The notes under the pieces are model-generated. The model searched no databases and was not told the origin of the DNA. It saw only the letters and a program-made list of their open reading frames with translations. The position numbers were made by a program, and so were the translations under genes. Positions 35,112 to 48,570 of a stretch of DNA of 64,000 nucleotides are shown here, piece by piece. The DNA lies in assembly GCA_902806595.1 (NCBI GenBank), contig CADCXC010000037.1, positions 1,488,001 through 1,552,000 of the forward strand. The letters are read 5' to 3'. The stretch comes from Pyrenopolyporus hunteri (lineage: Eukaryota; Ascomycota; Sordariomycetes; Xylariales; Hypoxylaceae). Numbering within the stretch: the stretch's first letter is position 1; each line of letters starts with the position of its first letter.

Positions 35112-35672
35112 TTTCGCACAACTTCAACTTCAGCTCCAGGTTTGGCAAGCAAGTAGATAGCGTCAAGGACGTGTGTTCAAGCCAATCAGCGCCAGCAGGG
35201 TCCGTATTCCGGAATTATAATGAGAGGTTCAAGTAATTCAACGTCGCAACGCGTACTGTGTAGGAGCGACGAACAATAGAAGGAAAATAGGCGCGACAGT
35301 GACGCGCGGCACGTGACAGAAAGTCGTCGCAGTCTAAACAACTTTGGCTGACCTAAGCTTTCCCGTTTATTGGGCTAATCCTTGTCCGTAAATATCCAGT
35401 TGATTATTTCTGCCAGCTGGTTTCAGTTATCCGGATTATTAGAATGTGCGGAGGAAATAGTCCCACGAACTGCACCAATTGATAAGCGCTCGATATCTAC
35501 GGATCTGGTTTGTGTAATACAAAAATCGAGTATTTGAGCTTTTTTTCTTGTTTGGATCCCCACCCACCATTATTTCAGAGTACCCATTACCACCTACTTA
35601 GTACTGACCCAGCAAAAGTGAAAGGAAAGAAAGAAGTATTTTACTTCGTTTCCCAGGAAATTTTACCTTCTA

Positions 35673-35710
35673 TACCTACCTACCTACCTACCTACCTACC
35701 TAGGTTAGGT
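35673..35710. repeat. TACC tetranucleotide repeat ending in AGGTTAGGT
   Basis: About seven copies of TACC, then an inverted AGGTTAGGT, making a partly palindromic low-complexity element. Confidence 0.75.
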
Positions 35711-38467
35711 AATTCTAACGCTAGAATTTCTGGATCATTGGCAGTGAGACTAGGTAAGACAGCTTCACGCGGGTCAGGTTCCCACTTAGCGTTTATTACA
35801 ATCTATGTCGCTTTTATACATGTTCCGTACCTACAGGTTGATAAATGCTCTTCAGCTAGAATCCTATGTATAAAGTCCAGTTTCCTTTTTTCTTCTTTTT
35901 TTTAAAAAAAAAAAATGATAGGAGGCGCGCAGACTTGAAAATCATCATTCGATATCTTCGCGCGCCCGCCCAATGCACGGGAGATGCGGCCGTCTACCAG
36001 ATCAGCAAGGGCTTCCAAGAGCTGCACATCTTGATTATGGACTCGAGTGGGTTTAAAGTCTGCGAACAATAGGAGAAATCTCCCCGAGCCGTTCTCATCA
36101 CAACGCATGCACGCGTACGTGCATACATTATATGCACGCCTAGATGGTGGGATCGATGGGACTTTCATAGCGGACTTGGGCCCCCCGGCTGCTCACTGTC
36201 CCTGCAGAAATTCAGATAGCAAAGCACAAATCGGGCAGATCATCTAGCGCCGTGGCGATGTTGGCGCTGAATATCTATGCCGCATTGGCCCAGTCTCCCA
36301 GGCATGGGGGAGTTGGGATCAGATCATGATCAACGACGCTTCAGATGCACGCACGGCCGGAGATTTCATAAAGTGTGCAGTGCATGCGCGCCGCAGCTGT
36401 AAAATGCAGTCGAGGCATCGTTGGTACATAAGCTGTTGATACACCTTAGGTGACGAAGGACGGAAATGACGCCTACACTCCGTAGAATCATGAGGGAGGA
36501 CGTCTAACACACTCTTGCCAAGTCTGCAGGAATTCTTGGATATCTGCAGTAAGCAGAGGGAATACATACTCTACGTACGTTGGAGGTTGAGACACGCAGG
36601 AGGCGCATACCTACCGAGTGAGGACGGGACGGACATTTCTCGTAGGTCGTACGTCAAAAGGATTTTCTAGTAGGAACAACTTCTGCTCTAAGGAAGATAT
36701 TCCCTTCGGATGAGACGGAAATATGAGATCTAGACCGATCTTTCATCTACATCTTGCTAACGCTCACACCCAAATTCTTGATACACTTACTGGCCACTCC
36801 CAGTAGGAAGCCGTCGTTGCACCACGCTGGAGGTTGGATTATATACCTCAATATGTAGGCAGCTAAATGGTATCTAGGCGCTACTTACCTTCTTGTCGCA
36901 GCCGCCCTACAGTAAGTTGTGGAGTGTAGCATATTACATATGTGGCTGAGGTAGCAATTGGCGGGTGGTGAAGCCTTACCCCTTTTCATAATTTTTTCGT
37001 AGCATTCTATGGATGCGGTGCTACCGCTGCGAGAAACACGTTGCGGGCTACATATTGCAATGGGTCTACCCTGTTACGTCAACACTACGTGCTTTGGATG
37101 GAGTAATCGTAGCCTGAACCTGCCGGCAGATTCATGTTATAATCGGTTCGTCACATAAGGAGGGCCAAACGATACAGAATATTGATGAGTCTACTGGTGT
37201 GATGGGCGTAGATTCTACTGGCCCCGGAACCGACGATGCTTTTCTCGGCGCAGATTCTCCTGCATGCAGTTGTCCGAATAAAGTTGTTTCCATGTAGGTA
37301 TGGAATATGCCGTCTCAGTAACCAGCCCACCTTCACCTTTGAACCTTTCTGGACGAGGGTTTTCGGGACGGGTGAGCCAATTTCGTAAAGGATAAGGATC
37401 AGCCCCGCCAGATGGTTATTTAATACATAAGATGTAACTCTCCGGTCCTCCTGGTTAGACTACAGAGGCCGGCCGAGCCATTGTAACCAGAATGGAAGAA
37501 AAGTATTCCCATGAAATGTCACCGATTCACGGCATCACATGTAGAAACCAGGCCTAAGGTTGGTACACCGGCCGCATCCAAGACAACGCACACCGGCAAT
37601 CCAATGCAACATCGAGCGGCCCCGCCTATTTAACCTCGAGGCTATAACACTTGCATATACTGTAATTGTCCTCTCGCAGTTGTGGCATCTTGTGTGTGCT
37701 TTTCTTGGACACGATTGATACTAGGGTGAAGTAACTTAACTTCCCTCGTCGTAATGGTAGTCGAAGAGGGTTGAGGAATGAGTATCGTTAAGATCCCTCG
37801 GATCAAGTAGATCTAGACGTATGTAAAGCCGGAAAAATGTGGTTTCTTTTTTTCAGGTGGTCTCCGGGATCTCTCTTCTGGTACGGACGTAAAAGCGAAC
37901 GATTGCAATTCCGAGTTTCGTATACTCGAGACTGCCTGAGCTGGGTTCACATGCAGGTAGTCATGGCTCGTCGCGCTTCCGAACGGCATTTGCCGACTAC
38001 CCCGGGGGAAGCAGATAGAGTAGTCCGGTCCTTTAGGTGACCCTAGCTCTTGGGTTTCCTTGACAAGCGTTGCGAGAGTGCGAGTTACAGGATCTTGATG
38101 TATTACGAATGGTTCTTGCGGATTTGAATCTCTTTTTAGCATCGCTGCCGCGGGTTGGCCGCCGGGTGGCCGGGCCAAAGTGCTTGGGCCTGTTTCGCCC
38201 CGCAGGGAGGCAGGCGAGACAAGCGCCGCAACACCCAGAACCAGTCAATTAAGATCAAAGGGTCGCCGGCGACGATGTTCCGGGAAGATAACTGAAACAA
38301 GCGTCTTGACGTTTGAATCATCGCTGAGCGTCACAGCACCAGTACACGTGACAACCCTGAGTTAAGGGAACCGTCTGCTGGATGATGAATATACATATCC
38401 GGGAGACAAATTCGTATGGGACTTGTATTGTATTATGGTATACTATGTATTTGTTTATCTGTATAAC

Positions 38468-38491
38468 TACCTACCTAACCTACCTAGGTAG
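38468..38491. repeat. TACCTACCTAGGTA-type repeat
   Basis: CTACCTACC...TACCTAGGTAG, an inverted arrangement of the same TACC unit seen elsewhere in the window. Confidence 0.6.
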
Positions 38492-39171
38492 CAGTATCGT
38501 AGCTAGCAGCATCAATAATTCCTTCCGAACTACTATGGAAGAGGCTTGCTGAAATAAATCTCTTAGATTCTGATGGATACGGGGGTAATCCTTAATTAAC
38601 TCCGATATGTGCTGAACCAGTTCACATACATCGAACGGGTTATGATTTTACCGCATATCTTCCTTTAATTTTTTTTCTTCCTAAAAAAGGAATTAGATTT
38701 ATAATTATTACTTTGGTAGTATCAACTATGGCAATCCGTGGCGATGAGCTTTTTTAATCTAGATGATTTTCGTTGGTGTTAACTGAATAAAGTTACTACA
38801 GTAGTGTTTTTTCGTGGGGGTTAGGGAGAAATGAGCGTGATTAATCTAGATGTTAAAACGTCCTCGGATTTCCATACGATATTTGTGACCCGATACCTTT
38901 TGACACGACTCTTCGTTCTGTTTATATTATGATAACGGCTTGGCAATATTATCTAGTAGTTCCAAAATTGTAGTTTCAGTAACACAGACGAACATGCTTA
39001 GAAATTGGTCCAGAATATATCTCCCACTCCGGTCGCAGAGAGGCCGTCCACCTGAGACGGAAAAGGAGCCGAACCCCCCTTGTCAACAGAGTTTATACAA
39101 AATAAGATCCGTTAGTTTTGGGGGTTTAGTTCTGGTTGGATGAAATAGAAATCGACGACACGAGTAGCTAA

Positions 39172-39338
39172 CGTACCTAGGTACCTAGGTAGGTAGGTAT
39201 GACATTAGTGCCTACAGCTGAATTGAAACACCCCTTTCATACCTACCTAGGTACCTATATTTTCTCTCTTTTCTTATGTGAGTTCTTTCAATTCTTTCGG
39301 CTCCGCTAGACTGTACGAGTACCTAGGTACCTAGGAAA
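39172..39338. repeat. Cluster of CCTAGG palindromic repeats
   Basis: Three blocks at about 39172-39201, 39240-39258 and 39320-39338, built from GTACCTAGGTAC units. Each is a near-perfect palindrome. The same core recurs at 53222, 58239 and 61520. Confidence 0.65.
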
Positions 39339-41412
39339 GGAGTTCTATTCAATCAGTTTTCGAAATTCGCATCGACCAATTTGGCCAACCGTGACCCGCT
39401 CTTGCACGTTGCATTTAGCGCTAGAACACCTAACCTACTATGTAGGGGGGACCCCGCCCCGTTGGAGCCAAGATTGCTCCTAACCCTGTATGCCAATCCT
39501 CGATGTATGTACAAATTCGTACATATGTATATGTGCGTGTTCAATGTACCTCACGCAGATGGATATGGGTACCTTGTGTGCCACCATTATGGGGGCTTTT
39601 TAGCCCCCTGCGTTATGTACCTGGAGAAGTATATGTTTGAGAAGCAATCCTCGATTACTCTCTCTTGCATGTGCGTTTTAATTATGTCAATATCGTGTAG
39701 GCGCTGATAATTACGAGCATTCCAAAATCAAACTTACTTTTCTCTCAAGGTGTCTCTGTATATATGGAAGTGGTCGGGTATGAACCAGGTATGGATATCA
39801 GAGACTAGCAATCATGGCTCCCTCGGTACGCATGGCTAAAACGTGGATGTCCAACTGCCAAACTCGGTATTACGTTCTGGAAGGCCGGTGCTCCATGCAA
39901 TTTGTCTTGTACGAAATGCGCTATCTCCAGCAAGACCTTAAAGATATCTTCTTATATGAGGTCGTCAGCTAATTTATAGTGACACCATTACGTCGTTAGT
40001 CCTCCCAGAACCACATGGGACGACAGCAGCCAGCAGCTGTCCTGTACGAACTATGCTTCGGAGGTTTTCAAGTTCCAAGTATTGAATGGACAAACTTAAA
40101 CGAAGCCAGGGGTTGCAAAGTCAATTGATTATCTTATTTCACGCTAAGGTAGCCGAATGAGAGCTAGCTGTATTAGTTAGACAGCCGAATCTAGCTGGCA
40201 TACATTTGCGCCTTGTAGTTCTTCAAGATACATGGCAAAAGTGATCAATCCCTAATGCGCCTTTTTTTGTTACAAAATCGATGTGAGGAATATAGGTATC
40301 GTGACGACGACGCACTGCGATGCAACGGAATAAAGGAAAACATAAGGTAAGGTGGGCTTACAGATGCCTACATGTAAGAAGATACAGTTCCTCATGCAGG
40401 CGCTCAGAGAATGCGTCGCTTACTGACTCGACCACAGGCATACGGATAGGCATACACGTATGAAGAAGCCTAAGGAGGTACCTATAGAACGACTATGGGT
40501 CAGGTAGATATCAGGTATCCATCACCGAGAAATATGGATGTGCCGGGCGTACATAGATACATGTAGGTATACATGGGTATGGAGATAAGTACAAGTATTT
40601 TTCGCATTAGGCGATGCATGTTTAATTGCCTTTGGCTCTTTTGGGTGGTTTTTGTAGACCCCTGCTGTTGCTTTTGCGTGCGACGCCCCTGGGTCCCCTG
40701 ACTAGTACCCCTGCTTATCCCACGATTGCCCCACTGCTGCAGGCAAAAGAAGCAAGCAACCACGAATTAGCACCGCATACCTCAGGTACACACCCGACAA
40801 TATGCCCATACACTGCCTACAAACAGAACAGAGAGGTTACTTAATCGAATAATTCAATCGACGGGTTTTTAGCGCACGTTCCTGGCCCAAATAATAAACA
40901 ACTGCTACCCCAAATTTTCATTTCACCCCTAATTCTGATCGCCGTTCTCCAGACACGTTCAAGAATAGAACGACTGAACGAGCGAGCGAACTCGACAGTT
41001 CCCACGCGCAACGAGAAAACATGTGCTGGACGTTATAACAACGACATCGTGTGTTCTCTACGACGTATGACGATCGCCTACCAGAGGCAGCCTTTTCTAG
41101 GTTGAAAGGGTTTCCCAGCCGCGCGACGGGCACCTTTTTCGATTTTTATTAATTTACTATTTTTTTTCTTTTCGGTGCTTGGTGTTTTCCATTCCGCGAC
41201 CCGACCGACTCATTGTCATTCTCTTACCACCATCGCCGCTACCGCTACCACTACCACCACCCTCCACTCCGTTCCAAAGATTCTTGGAACCCGGATCGCC
41301 TGTCACTCCTTTAACAATATTCACCCATAAATACTGTGCACATATCCTTGCCGGTTTGGTCCTTGCGTAGGTACTGTATTCACTGAGCCGGGCGCTTTTC
41401 CGCCTCATCATT

Positions 41413-44400
41413 ATGGCAACTTCACCCCCAGGATCTCCTGGCGTGCCGCGACCGATGAGCGCCATGGTCAAGTCAGCGCCGCGAAGCAGCAGTCGTCTAA
41501 GCATGAGCAGTAAGGCAGGAGGTGGAAGCAGGGCTTCGGATGAAGACGGAGGTCGCACCGCCGTGAAAGTTGGTAAGCTTATACGTCCTCCCCTAGAACG
41601 GCCTCTTCAGGTTGATAGCGATGAACCGCGACGCTAATGGTTGATGGATAGCCGTTCGTGTGCGGCCACCACTAAAACCTACCGATCCCGGCTATGAACT
41701 CATACCGCAGCGGTTCCAGAAATCCATGGTACAGACTACCTCTAACACAGGTATCGCTATCGATTCGCCCCAAGGGAAAAAGCTATTCGTCTTCGACCGC
41801 GTCTTTGGTCCCGAGGTTAACCAAGAAGGAATTTGGGAGTATTTGCAAGATAGCATCAGCGCCTTCCTTCAGGGTTACAATGTCTCTCTCCTCGCATATG
41901 GCCAGTCTGGCGCCGGCAAGTCCTACACAATGGGAACCTCTGGCCCCATGGAACAGGGCGATTTCGAGTCGATGGGTGAGTATAAGAAATGAATCCCACC
42001 TTACACCCAATTACTTACATTTGCCACCTCGACAGGCGTAATCCCGCGAGCTGCAACGGCTCTATTCGAGAAACTAGACGGCCCTGCGCGAAATTCGAAT
42101 CGCAATTCCATGTCTCAGCTACGAACCCCCGCACGCTACTCGATGCAGACACCAACACCGAAGGGCGAGAAGAACTGGCAGTTGAAGGCAACGTACGTGG
42201 AGATATACAACGAGCAGCTTCGCGACTTGCTTGTACCGGATCATCTCCAGCCTCATGAGCGGAGCAATGTCACGATTCGGGAGGATCAAAAAGGCAATAT
42301 TATCCTCACTGGGCTACAGCAGGTGGATATCAACTCAGTGGATGATCTAATGAACGCTTTGAACTTCGGGTCAACAATCCGGCAGACTGATGCGACGGCT
42401 ATTAACGCTAAATCCTCACGATCCCACGCCGTCTTCAGTCTAAACCTAGTCCAGCGCAAGAGCAAATCGCAAACCGCCCAGGGAACTAACAAGAGATTCT
42501 CCGTCCCGCTAGAGGCCATGACGGGAACCGACACTTTAGTTACCACAGACAGCAAGTTGCATTTTGTCGATTTAGCTGGTAGCGAACGTCTGAAGAACAC
42601 TGGCGCGCAAGGCGAGCGGGCCAGGGAAGGTATCTCTATCAATGCTGGTCTCGCTGCTCTGGGCAAAGTTATATCCCAACTATCATCTCGACAAGCCGGA
42701 TCTCATGTCTCTTACCGTGACTCAAGGTTGACAAGACTCCTTCAGGATTCCCTTGGTGGGAACGCCATTACCTATATGATTGCCTGTGTGACACCGGCGG
42801 AGTTTCATCTAAGCGAAACTCTCAACACCGTACAATATGCGCAGAGGGCCCGAGCCATCCAGAGCAAGCCCAGGATCCAACAAGTAGAGGAGGGGGATAA
42901 GCAGGCGATCATTGAACGCCTGAAAGCCGAAGTCGCTTTCTTACGTGAACAGATCCGCAGTGCGGAGCATGGTGGCGGCGAACGACGCAATATTACGACA
43001 AGCGAGAGGTCCGAGCGGCAGAACGAACGAGAATCGGATCTAGAGAATCAACTCCTGGACGCCCGGGAAAGTTATAATACCCTGAGCCAGCGTCACGCAA
43101 AACTTATTGCCGAAATGGCTAAGGCCCGAGACAATGAAGCCGCCGAGAACCAGTCATTGGAAGAGAATCTTGGAGACAGCGCAACGGAAAGATTGAATCG
43201 ATCTAACTCGTTCGCTCAGGCCGTCGAGCAGGTTGTCTTGGAATACGAGAAGACAATACAGTCGCTTGAGCAGTTACTCGCTAACACACGGGCGACACTC
43301 TCGAGCACAGAAACAAGCCTGCTCGAGAAGGAAACTAAGTGTGCTTACGTTGAAACTATCAACACTCAGTTGCAAGCCCGCCTGCAGAAATTAATGGATC
43401 GTGAGGCTAGTACGGAGAACTATCTCCACGACCTAGAAACCAAGCTTGACGGTCACACGTCGGGTGAGGAGAAGAATGCTAGCATCGTTCAAGAATTGCG
43501 CAAAGAGATCGCCCGAGTTCGAGAAAATGAAGCCGCATGCGAGGACTATATTTCTACCTTGGAAGAGAGGCTTGCTGAATCCGATCAGGATCAGGAATTG
43601 ATGCAGCGCGAGATTGATCGTCTTGAACAGGTCATCGAACGCCAACGAAGCCTCGGCAAGCTCGATAGCCTCCTCTACGAACTAGACCATGTCCAAGATG
43701 GCAAACAATCCGATAGTCAACCCGAGCAGGGGAATGGCGTCGGGCATCGCCGCACCTTTTCGGAGCGGTCGACCAAGAGTCATACTAGTCGGCCGAGTCT
43801 TGGTATAAGGGGTGTTCTCCCCGAAGTGGCCGAAGGTACAGAGGAGGATATCCACGAGCAAGATCGTTCAGAGGTCGGAATTGATCCTGAAGCGGCTGAG
43901 AAGCCCGCCTCGGTCGCCGATGAGGAGACGAAGCCTTCTGATTATCCACCTCAGAGCCCCGCACAGAATCAGTTCGTCGCAGACAAGCTCGAGAACGTGA
44001 CCGAAGAGCTAGTGTCCTTGAGAGTCGAGCATGAGTCGACGCTCAACGAATACGATATACTGCACGCCAAATACGAAGAAGCTTTGCGAACTTTGGCGGA
44101 GTTACAAGACCAAGTCGATGAAGCAAGACATCCGAACCGCCAACGAGATTCGGTACTATCGGTTACCTCTCCTAACGAGACTAGGCCTCCGAGTTTTTTA
44201 TCAGATACGAGGATGAGCGACATCAGAGAAGGGTCGCACTTATCGCAGTCGCTCTCCTCGGAATTATCCTCAGCTATGGACTCCCCTACTACTATCGACG
44301 CTTCGGAGACCGAAGCGCCTAAACCTTCTGAGTCTAGGGAGACTTTAGTAGCGGAAACTGTCAGTATCGATAACAGCGATGCCTTAGCCGCCGAATTGGA

Positions 44401-46804
44401 AAAGTTTAAGGCGCTAGCTGAGGAGAAACAGGCGGCCGAACAAGAGCTCGCGGAGAAGTATGCCCAGCTGGAAGAAAAGCACCAAGAGACTCTTGACATA
44501 GTTGAAGAGCTCAAGACCGAGGTCGCAAAGGCCAAATACGCGGAGCCGCCTTCCCCAAGGACGGGCACGCCAGTAATCCGCCGCAAATCTAGTCAGAACG
44601 TGATGATTATTGATCGTGCACACCGATCGTTTGCGACTCTCAGGAACATCGCGGCCGAGAACTTTGAAGAACAGCCTGACATCATGCAAAACTTTGACCT
44701 TAACCTTAATGCTGCCATGCACGAGTTACACGTCCGATCGGAGCGTATACAGGAGCTGGAGGCTGACGTTGCCACCGCAAAGAAGGAAATGGAGACTAAG
44801 ATGACAATCATCTCAGGATTGACACGAGAGCGATCCAGCTTGAAGTCTAGCCCTATGGATATGTCGGTAGTTGCCGCATTAAGGGAGCAGCTTGGGAGGA
44901 ACGAGCAACAGCTCAAGGACATGCAAGAGTCTCACGTCGCCCGCGAAAAGGAGCTTCTTGCCGAACTGGAAGCTCTCCGTGCGTCTATTAGCAAAGCCGC
45001 CGCAGCTCCGTCTGCGCCAGAGACACAACCCCAGAATCAGGACGGCCAGGAACGCGGTTCGCCCACCGCCCAAGAAGAGAAGATTGCTCATCTCGAAGCG
45101 GAGCTTACCAGCTGGGAGGATAAACATAAGGCTGCGTTAGATGCTATGCAGACAACGGAGCAACAGATGAAGGAAACCATCAGCGATCTAGAAGCGGAGG
45201 TTGCTGCTGTTCGTGCCAAGCTCGACGAATCCCGAGAGCAAGGGAAGAGCGATGAAGAAACCAAGGACGTCGAGACAAAGCACCAGAATCTTGTTATCGC
45301 ACTCCGTAAAGAGATTAACGAATTCAAGGCAATCGTCGAGAGCAATGCCACTAAGGTTTCTCAACTAGAGCAGGCACATGCTCTTGCTAAGGAGCAACTT
45401 GAAGAGGCTTCTAAAGAGCGCGATATCGCATCTGCCGAGTCACGAGGTTACCAGCAACTTGTTAGCAGGCTTGAGAGCCAGATTGTAGAGCACGAGAAAG
45501 CCCTCAGGAACCGTGAGGAGAGCCTGGCTCAGCTTCGCGAGGATCATGCCAAAGAAATTGATGCGGTCCGAACCAGCTGCAAGGAAGAATACGATGCCCA
45601 GATCGATATGCTCATGTCAGAACATGCCGAGAACATCAAGCTGCTTGAGAGTGACGCTGCCGAAGCTCGCGATGAGCTTATGAAGGTCGCCACCCAAGTG
45701 GCTTTCGCGCTGGGTCTTGATGTGAGTGTCGAAAAGATCAGCGAACGTATCGATGATTTGATCGCGGATCAGAAAGCTCTAAATATCGAGCAGCAAAAGT
45801 CAGCCGAGCTCGAAGGTCACATCGACGAACTCTCAGCCATCAATAACACGATCATGCGTGACCTCGAAACTGTGAAGTCTTCTCTAAACGACATGCTCCA
45901 CCCTGATGGCGAGGGCATGAAGGGTCCCTATCCCTCGATTGCAGAGCAGCTCGCAGCTATCAAGAAGAAGATACATGATCTGGAGAACAAGAACAAGAAG
46001 CATTCTCGTTTGGTAGAAGAGCTAGAGGACCAACTCCAAACCAACTACGACCAGGCCCAAATCACAAACAACCGATTGTCCACTCTCCAATCGGAGCGCA
46101 ACACCCAATTGGAGGAGGCTAATGCGGCTAAGATTAAGGCTCAGGCCGAACTGGAGACTGCCCGGGAAGAATTGGCCGCTTTACAGGTAAGACTTCTCCC
46201 TCATTCTGCCTCCCATCATCCCAAACTAACGTGTGTTCAGTCTCGTATCGAGGAACTCAGCTCTGCTGGCGGACCGAAGCGAACTGATTCAACGAGCTCG
46301 CAGGTCCGCAAGACCGCGTCCGTTGTTTCTTTGCCGTCCCCGCCTCCTGCTATCCCACTTCCGCCTCTCCCCCCTAACGGCCCTAGCTCGCCGACACAAG
46401 GCGTCCCGCCAACAGCCGGTGGCCGTCCAACTAGTCACGACCTTGCTCTGGCCCAGATCCGAGAAGACCAAGAGGCGCGCATACAGAGCATCGAGAGACA
46501 TCTGAAAGCGGAAAGGCAGCTAACTTCTACCTTGGAGGAAGCCCTAACCGATTTGGAAGGTCAATCTAAGAAGATCAAGGCTGACTGCGAGGCCTGGAAG
46601 AAGCGAGCCCAAGAGCTCGAGACGGAGGTTAAAGAACTCAAGGAGCGACCTCAACAAGACCACCGATGGCGCGACAGTCTCCATCAGATCGAAGAGGAGC
46701 GGAAGAAACGCCAAGATGCGGAGAGGGCTAGAACCCATCTGGAAGAGCGCATGAACGCAATCAACAACAAGAAAAAGAAGAAGGGCAGCCTCAACTGCTT
46801 CTAG
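41413..46804 (+). CDS. Kinesin motor protein with long coiled-coil stalk (kinesin-4-like)
   Basis: Four exons, 41413..41572, 41652..41975, 42036..46186 and 46241..46804, give 1,732 residues. A Ser-rich leader of about 50 residues precedes the motor (KVAVRVRPPL). The ATP-binding P-loop GQSGAGKSYT is at about 137-146. Switch I is NAKSSRSHAVFSL, and switch II is DLAGSERLKNTGAQGERARE. The neck region follows TVQYAQRARAIQ, as in plus-end kinesin-4/KIF21-type motors. Residues about 420-1600 are long coiled coils broken by acidic linkers. A Pro-rich segment (PSPPPAIPLPPLPPNG) lies near residue 1600, followed by a last coiled coil and a Lys-rich end, KKKKKGSLNCF. The family call rests on motor position and stalk and could be revised by phylogeny. 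The last intron is 54 bases, a multiple of three with no stop, so retention would simply add 18 residues. Confidence 0.88.
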
Positions 46805-47978
46805 TCGCGGAGTTGGTGCGATGTATCACTATCAGTCGTCCTTCTATTCGCGTTCGCGCTCGCGCATCTTGTCTCGGCGCCGTCCCCCCACCATTTGGTC
46901 TATCTGGTTTTCTGTTTTGTGATGCTCTTTACGCACATAGTGCACATCTGGCAAGGCGTTTAAGGAGTCGCATTCCCTTCTCTACTTGCGATGTTGTACG
47001 CCCGGTACAAAATTTTCTCGCGATTGGGGATATTTTCTACTGGCAGGAGAGTTGTTACATACCCTCGTGTGTCTTCCGATTTTTAATTACCTAGTCACCC
47101 CCTCATCTTCCACGACAGACAAACAACGAACGATCTGGACGGGACACGATTCGCTATTAGGATGTGTTTATGGAATGGCCCTGCTATAGCAGTGTCGGTC
47201 GCTGAATTTTTCTACATCGATGTGATTTCCTTTTTCTTCTCTGTGCCGCGGTATGCGAGGAACCGGGTGAGAGCTTTAGCTAGGCGTAGCAGGCTTTTTG
47301 ATACCTGAGATACCACTTCAGAGTTCATATTCCCTTAATTGAACGTGTTCTTAACTACCTACGTAACTAGGAGGACTAATTCGATCTCCTTGTGCCTTTG
47401 ATTTCTACGAGGTATTGGGTGATTTACCACGTCGTAGTGCTTGGCGAACGTAAGAAACCATGTAGAAAAGCACGTATTCTCTAACCTAAGAAGTTCTCAG
47501 TCTATACCTAAGCCAGCGTTTATACTGACGGCTAACCCTTCCTCCTCGACGGGCTTAGACATGGTTCTAAATAGTACGACACCCGCCATAGAAGGCGGGT
47601 GGCCCCAATTATAGTGCCGTCGTGGAATTAACAGATGGTGGTTAGCCCATACGAAGTAATGTGGGCAGCTCTTTAAATGCAACACCCCTTAACGCTTTAT
47701 CATCGTCACTCAAATTATGCTACGGTACGATACGAACACTTAGCCAACACATAATCGAGTTTTAATTGTTATTTACAACAGAAAATTATTGGTCGTAGCA
47801 TACATTATACGTATACGTATTGCTTAATAGGATCCAAAGGAGCGACAACCGATCATGACCCCGTTATTACATTTTCCTGCTCCAGGAGCCTCCGCGGATA
47901 TTGCGGGTATCAACGAGCTAGTGATCTGAAAAGGAGAGGTAGCTTCTGTTTGACGCTGCCCCTTTTTTTTCAGAAGTT
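46805..47978. other. Intergenic, no gene seen
   Basis: Kinesin 3' region and the region beyond the hydrophobin 3' end. Short frames at 46813..47189 and 47497..47685 are not protein-like. Confidence 0.45.
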
Positions 47979-48407
47979 CTATTGCTCAACCCCGGCAGGC
48001 GTCTGGCAGAGAACGTCTTGTCCGAGCTATGCCCCTCGTTAGTATGTGTAGGCTCGACTGTTATGGAATTAAGGGATCCTTACAATAGGGAGGATGCAGC
48101 AGCGGGCTCGCTGCCCACCGGCAGCGCACGTTGCCTGGAAGTTGTCCGCGCTTGCCGGGACCGAGGGAGCTGTAGGAGAGCGGGGTGGTTAGTACAATTC
48201 GCATCTATTAGATACCATCGGGGTTATAAGAGACTTACGGTTCTGGCAGTCCAAATCGGCTACGCCAAGCACATCGGTGGCACAGCACTGCGCAGTACCG
48301 TAGAGGCCGCTGCAAGGAACGTAGGGGGAACCGCCGTCACCACGCTTGACGGGGTTAGCGAGGACGGCGGTAGCCAGGAAGGTGACTAGGAAGGTGGACA
48401 GCTGCAT
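47979..48407 (-). CDS. Class II hydrophobin
   Basis: Three exons on the minus strand, 48407..48239, 48169..48084 and 48026..47979, give exactly 100 residues with phases intact. Introns carry GTAAGT and GTAAGG donors, CTAAC branch sites and CAG or TAG acceptors. Residues 1-17 are a signal peptide (MQLSTFLVTFLATAVLA), followed by a short KR-ended pro-segment. All eight hydrophobin cysteines are present in order: PCSG, QCC, DLDC, ATC, RCC and VLC, with class II spacing and LGQDVLCQTPAGV at the end. Such proteins assemble amphipathic films on aerial hyphae and spores or coat hydrophobic surfaces. A TATA box lies about 160 bases upstream. Without splicing only the first four Cys are seen. No neighbour suggests a cluster. 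Confidence 0.92.
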
Positions 48408-48562
48408 TTTAACTGCGGGTTTGGTTTTCCTAAGGGATTTAAGGGCTTGGAGGCTTGACGAATAGGCGAGGAGCGAACGTGAGGGTTAACTCTAGTGAAG
48501 ACTAATGAAGTCGAGGATGATGTTGAGGAAAAAATTCAAATGAGATCGATGGACAACTGTGC

Positions 48563-48570
48563 CTTTTATA
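48563..48570 (-). promoter_or_regulatory. TATA box of the hydrophobin gene
   Basis: TATAAAAG on the minus strand, about 156 bases before the hydrophobin ATG. Strong TATA boxes are usual for highly expressed hydrophobins. Confidence 0.6.

Larger units (their letters stand above)
35112..41412. other. 6.3-kb gene-poor region
   Basis: The largest gap in the window. No frame has both an ATG and protein-like composition; 38178..37813 minus needs a TTG start. It is rich in TACC and CCTAGG palindromic repeats (near 35673, 38468, 39172, 39240 and 39322), with an A-run at 35903-35914. The last 500 bases form the kinesin promoter, with C/T- and ACC-rich stretches near 41222-41273. Confidence 0.45.

Noticed and set aside
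37813..38178. 121-residue leftward frame
   Set aside because: Begins with TTG, not ATG, and looks low-complexity without motif.
43969..44586. 205-residue leftward open frame
   Set aside because: Antisense to the kinesin coiled coil, Ser/Ala/Leu-rich shadow composition.
46769..46804. C-terminal NCF of the kinesin as a prenylation signal
   Set aside because: Only one residue follows the Cys, so it does not form a CaaX box.
48061..48180. Apparent frameshift in the hydrophobin second exon
   Set aside because: Came from mis-joining reverse-complement lines; rereading gives GCAAGGQRARCC in frame with all eight Cys.
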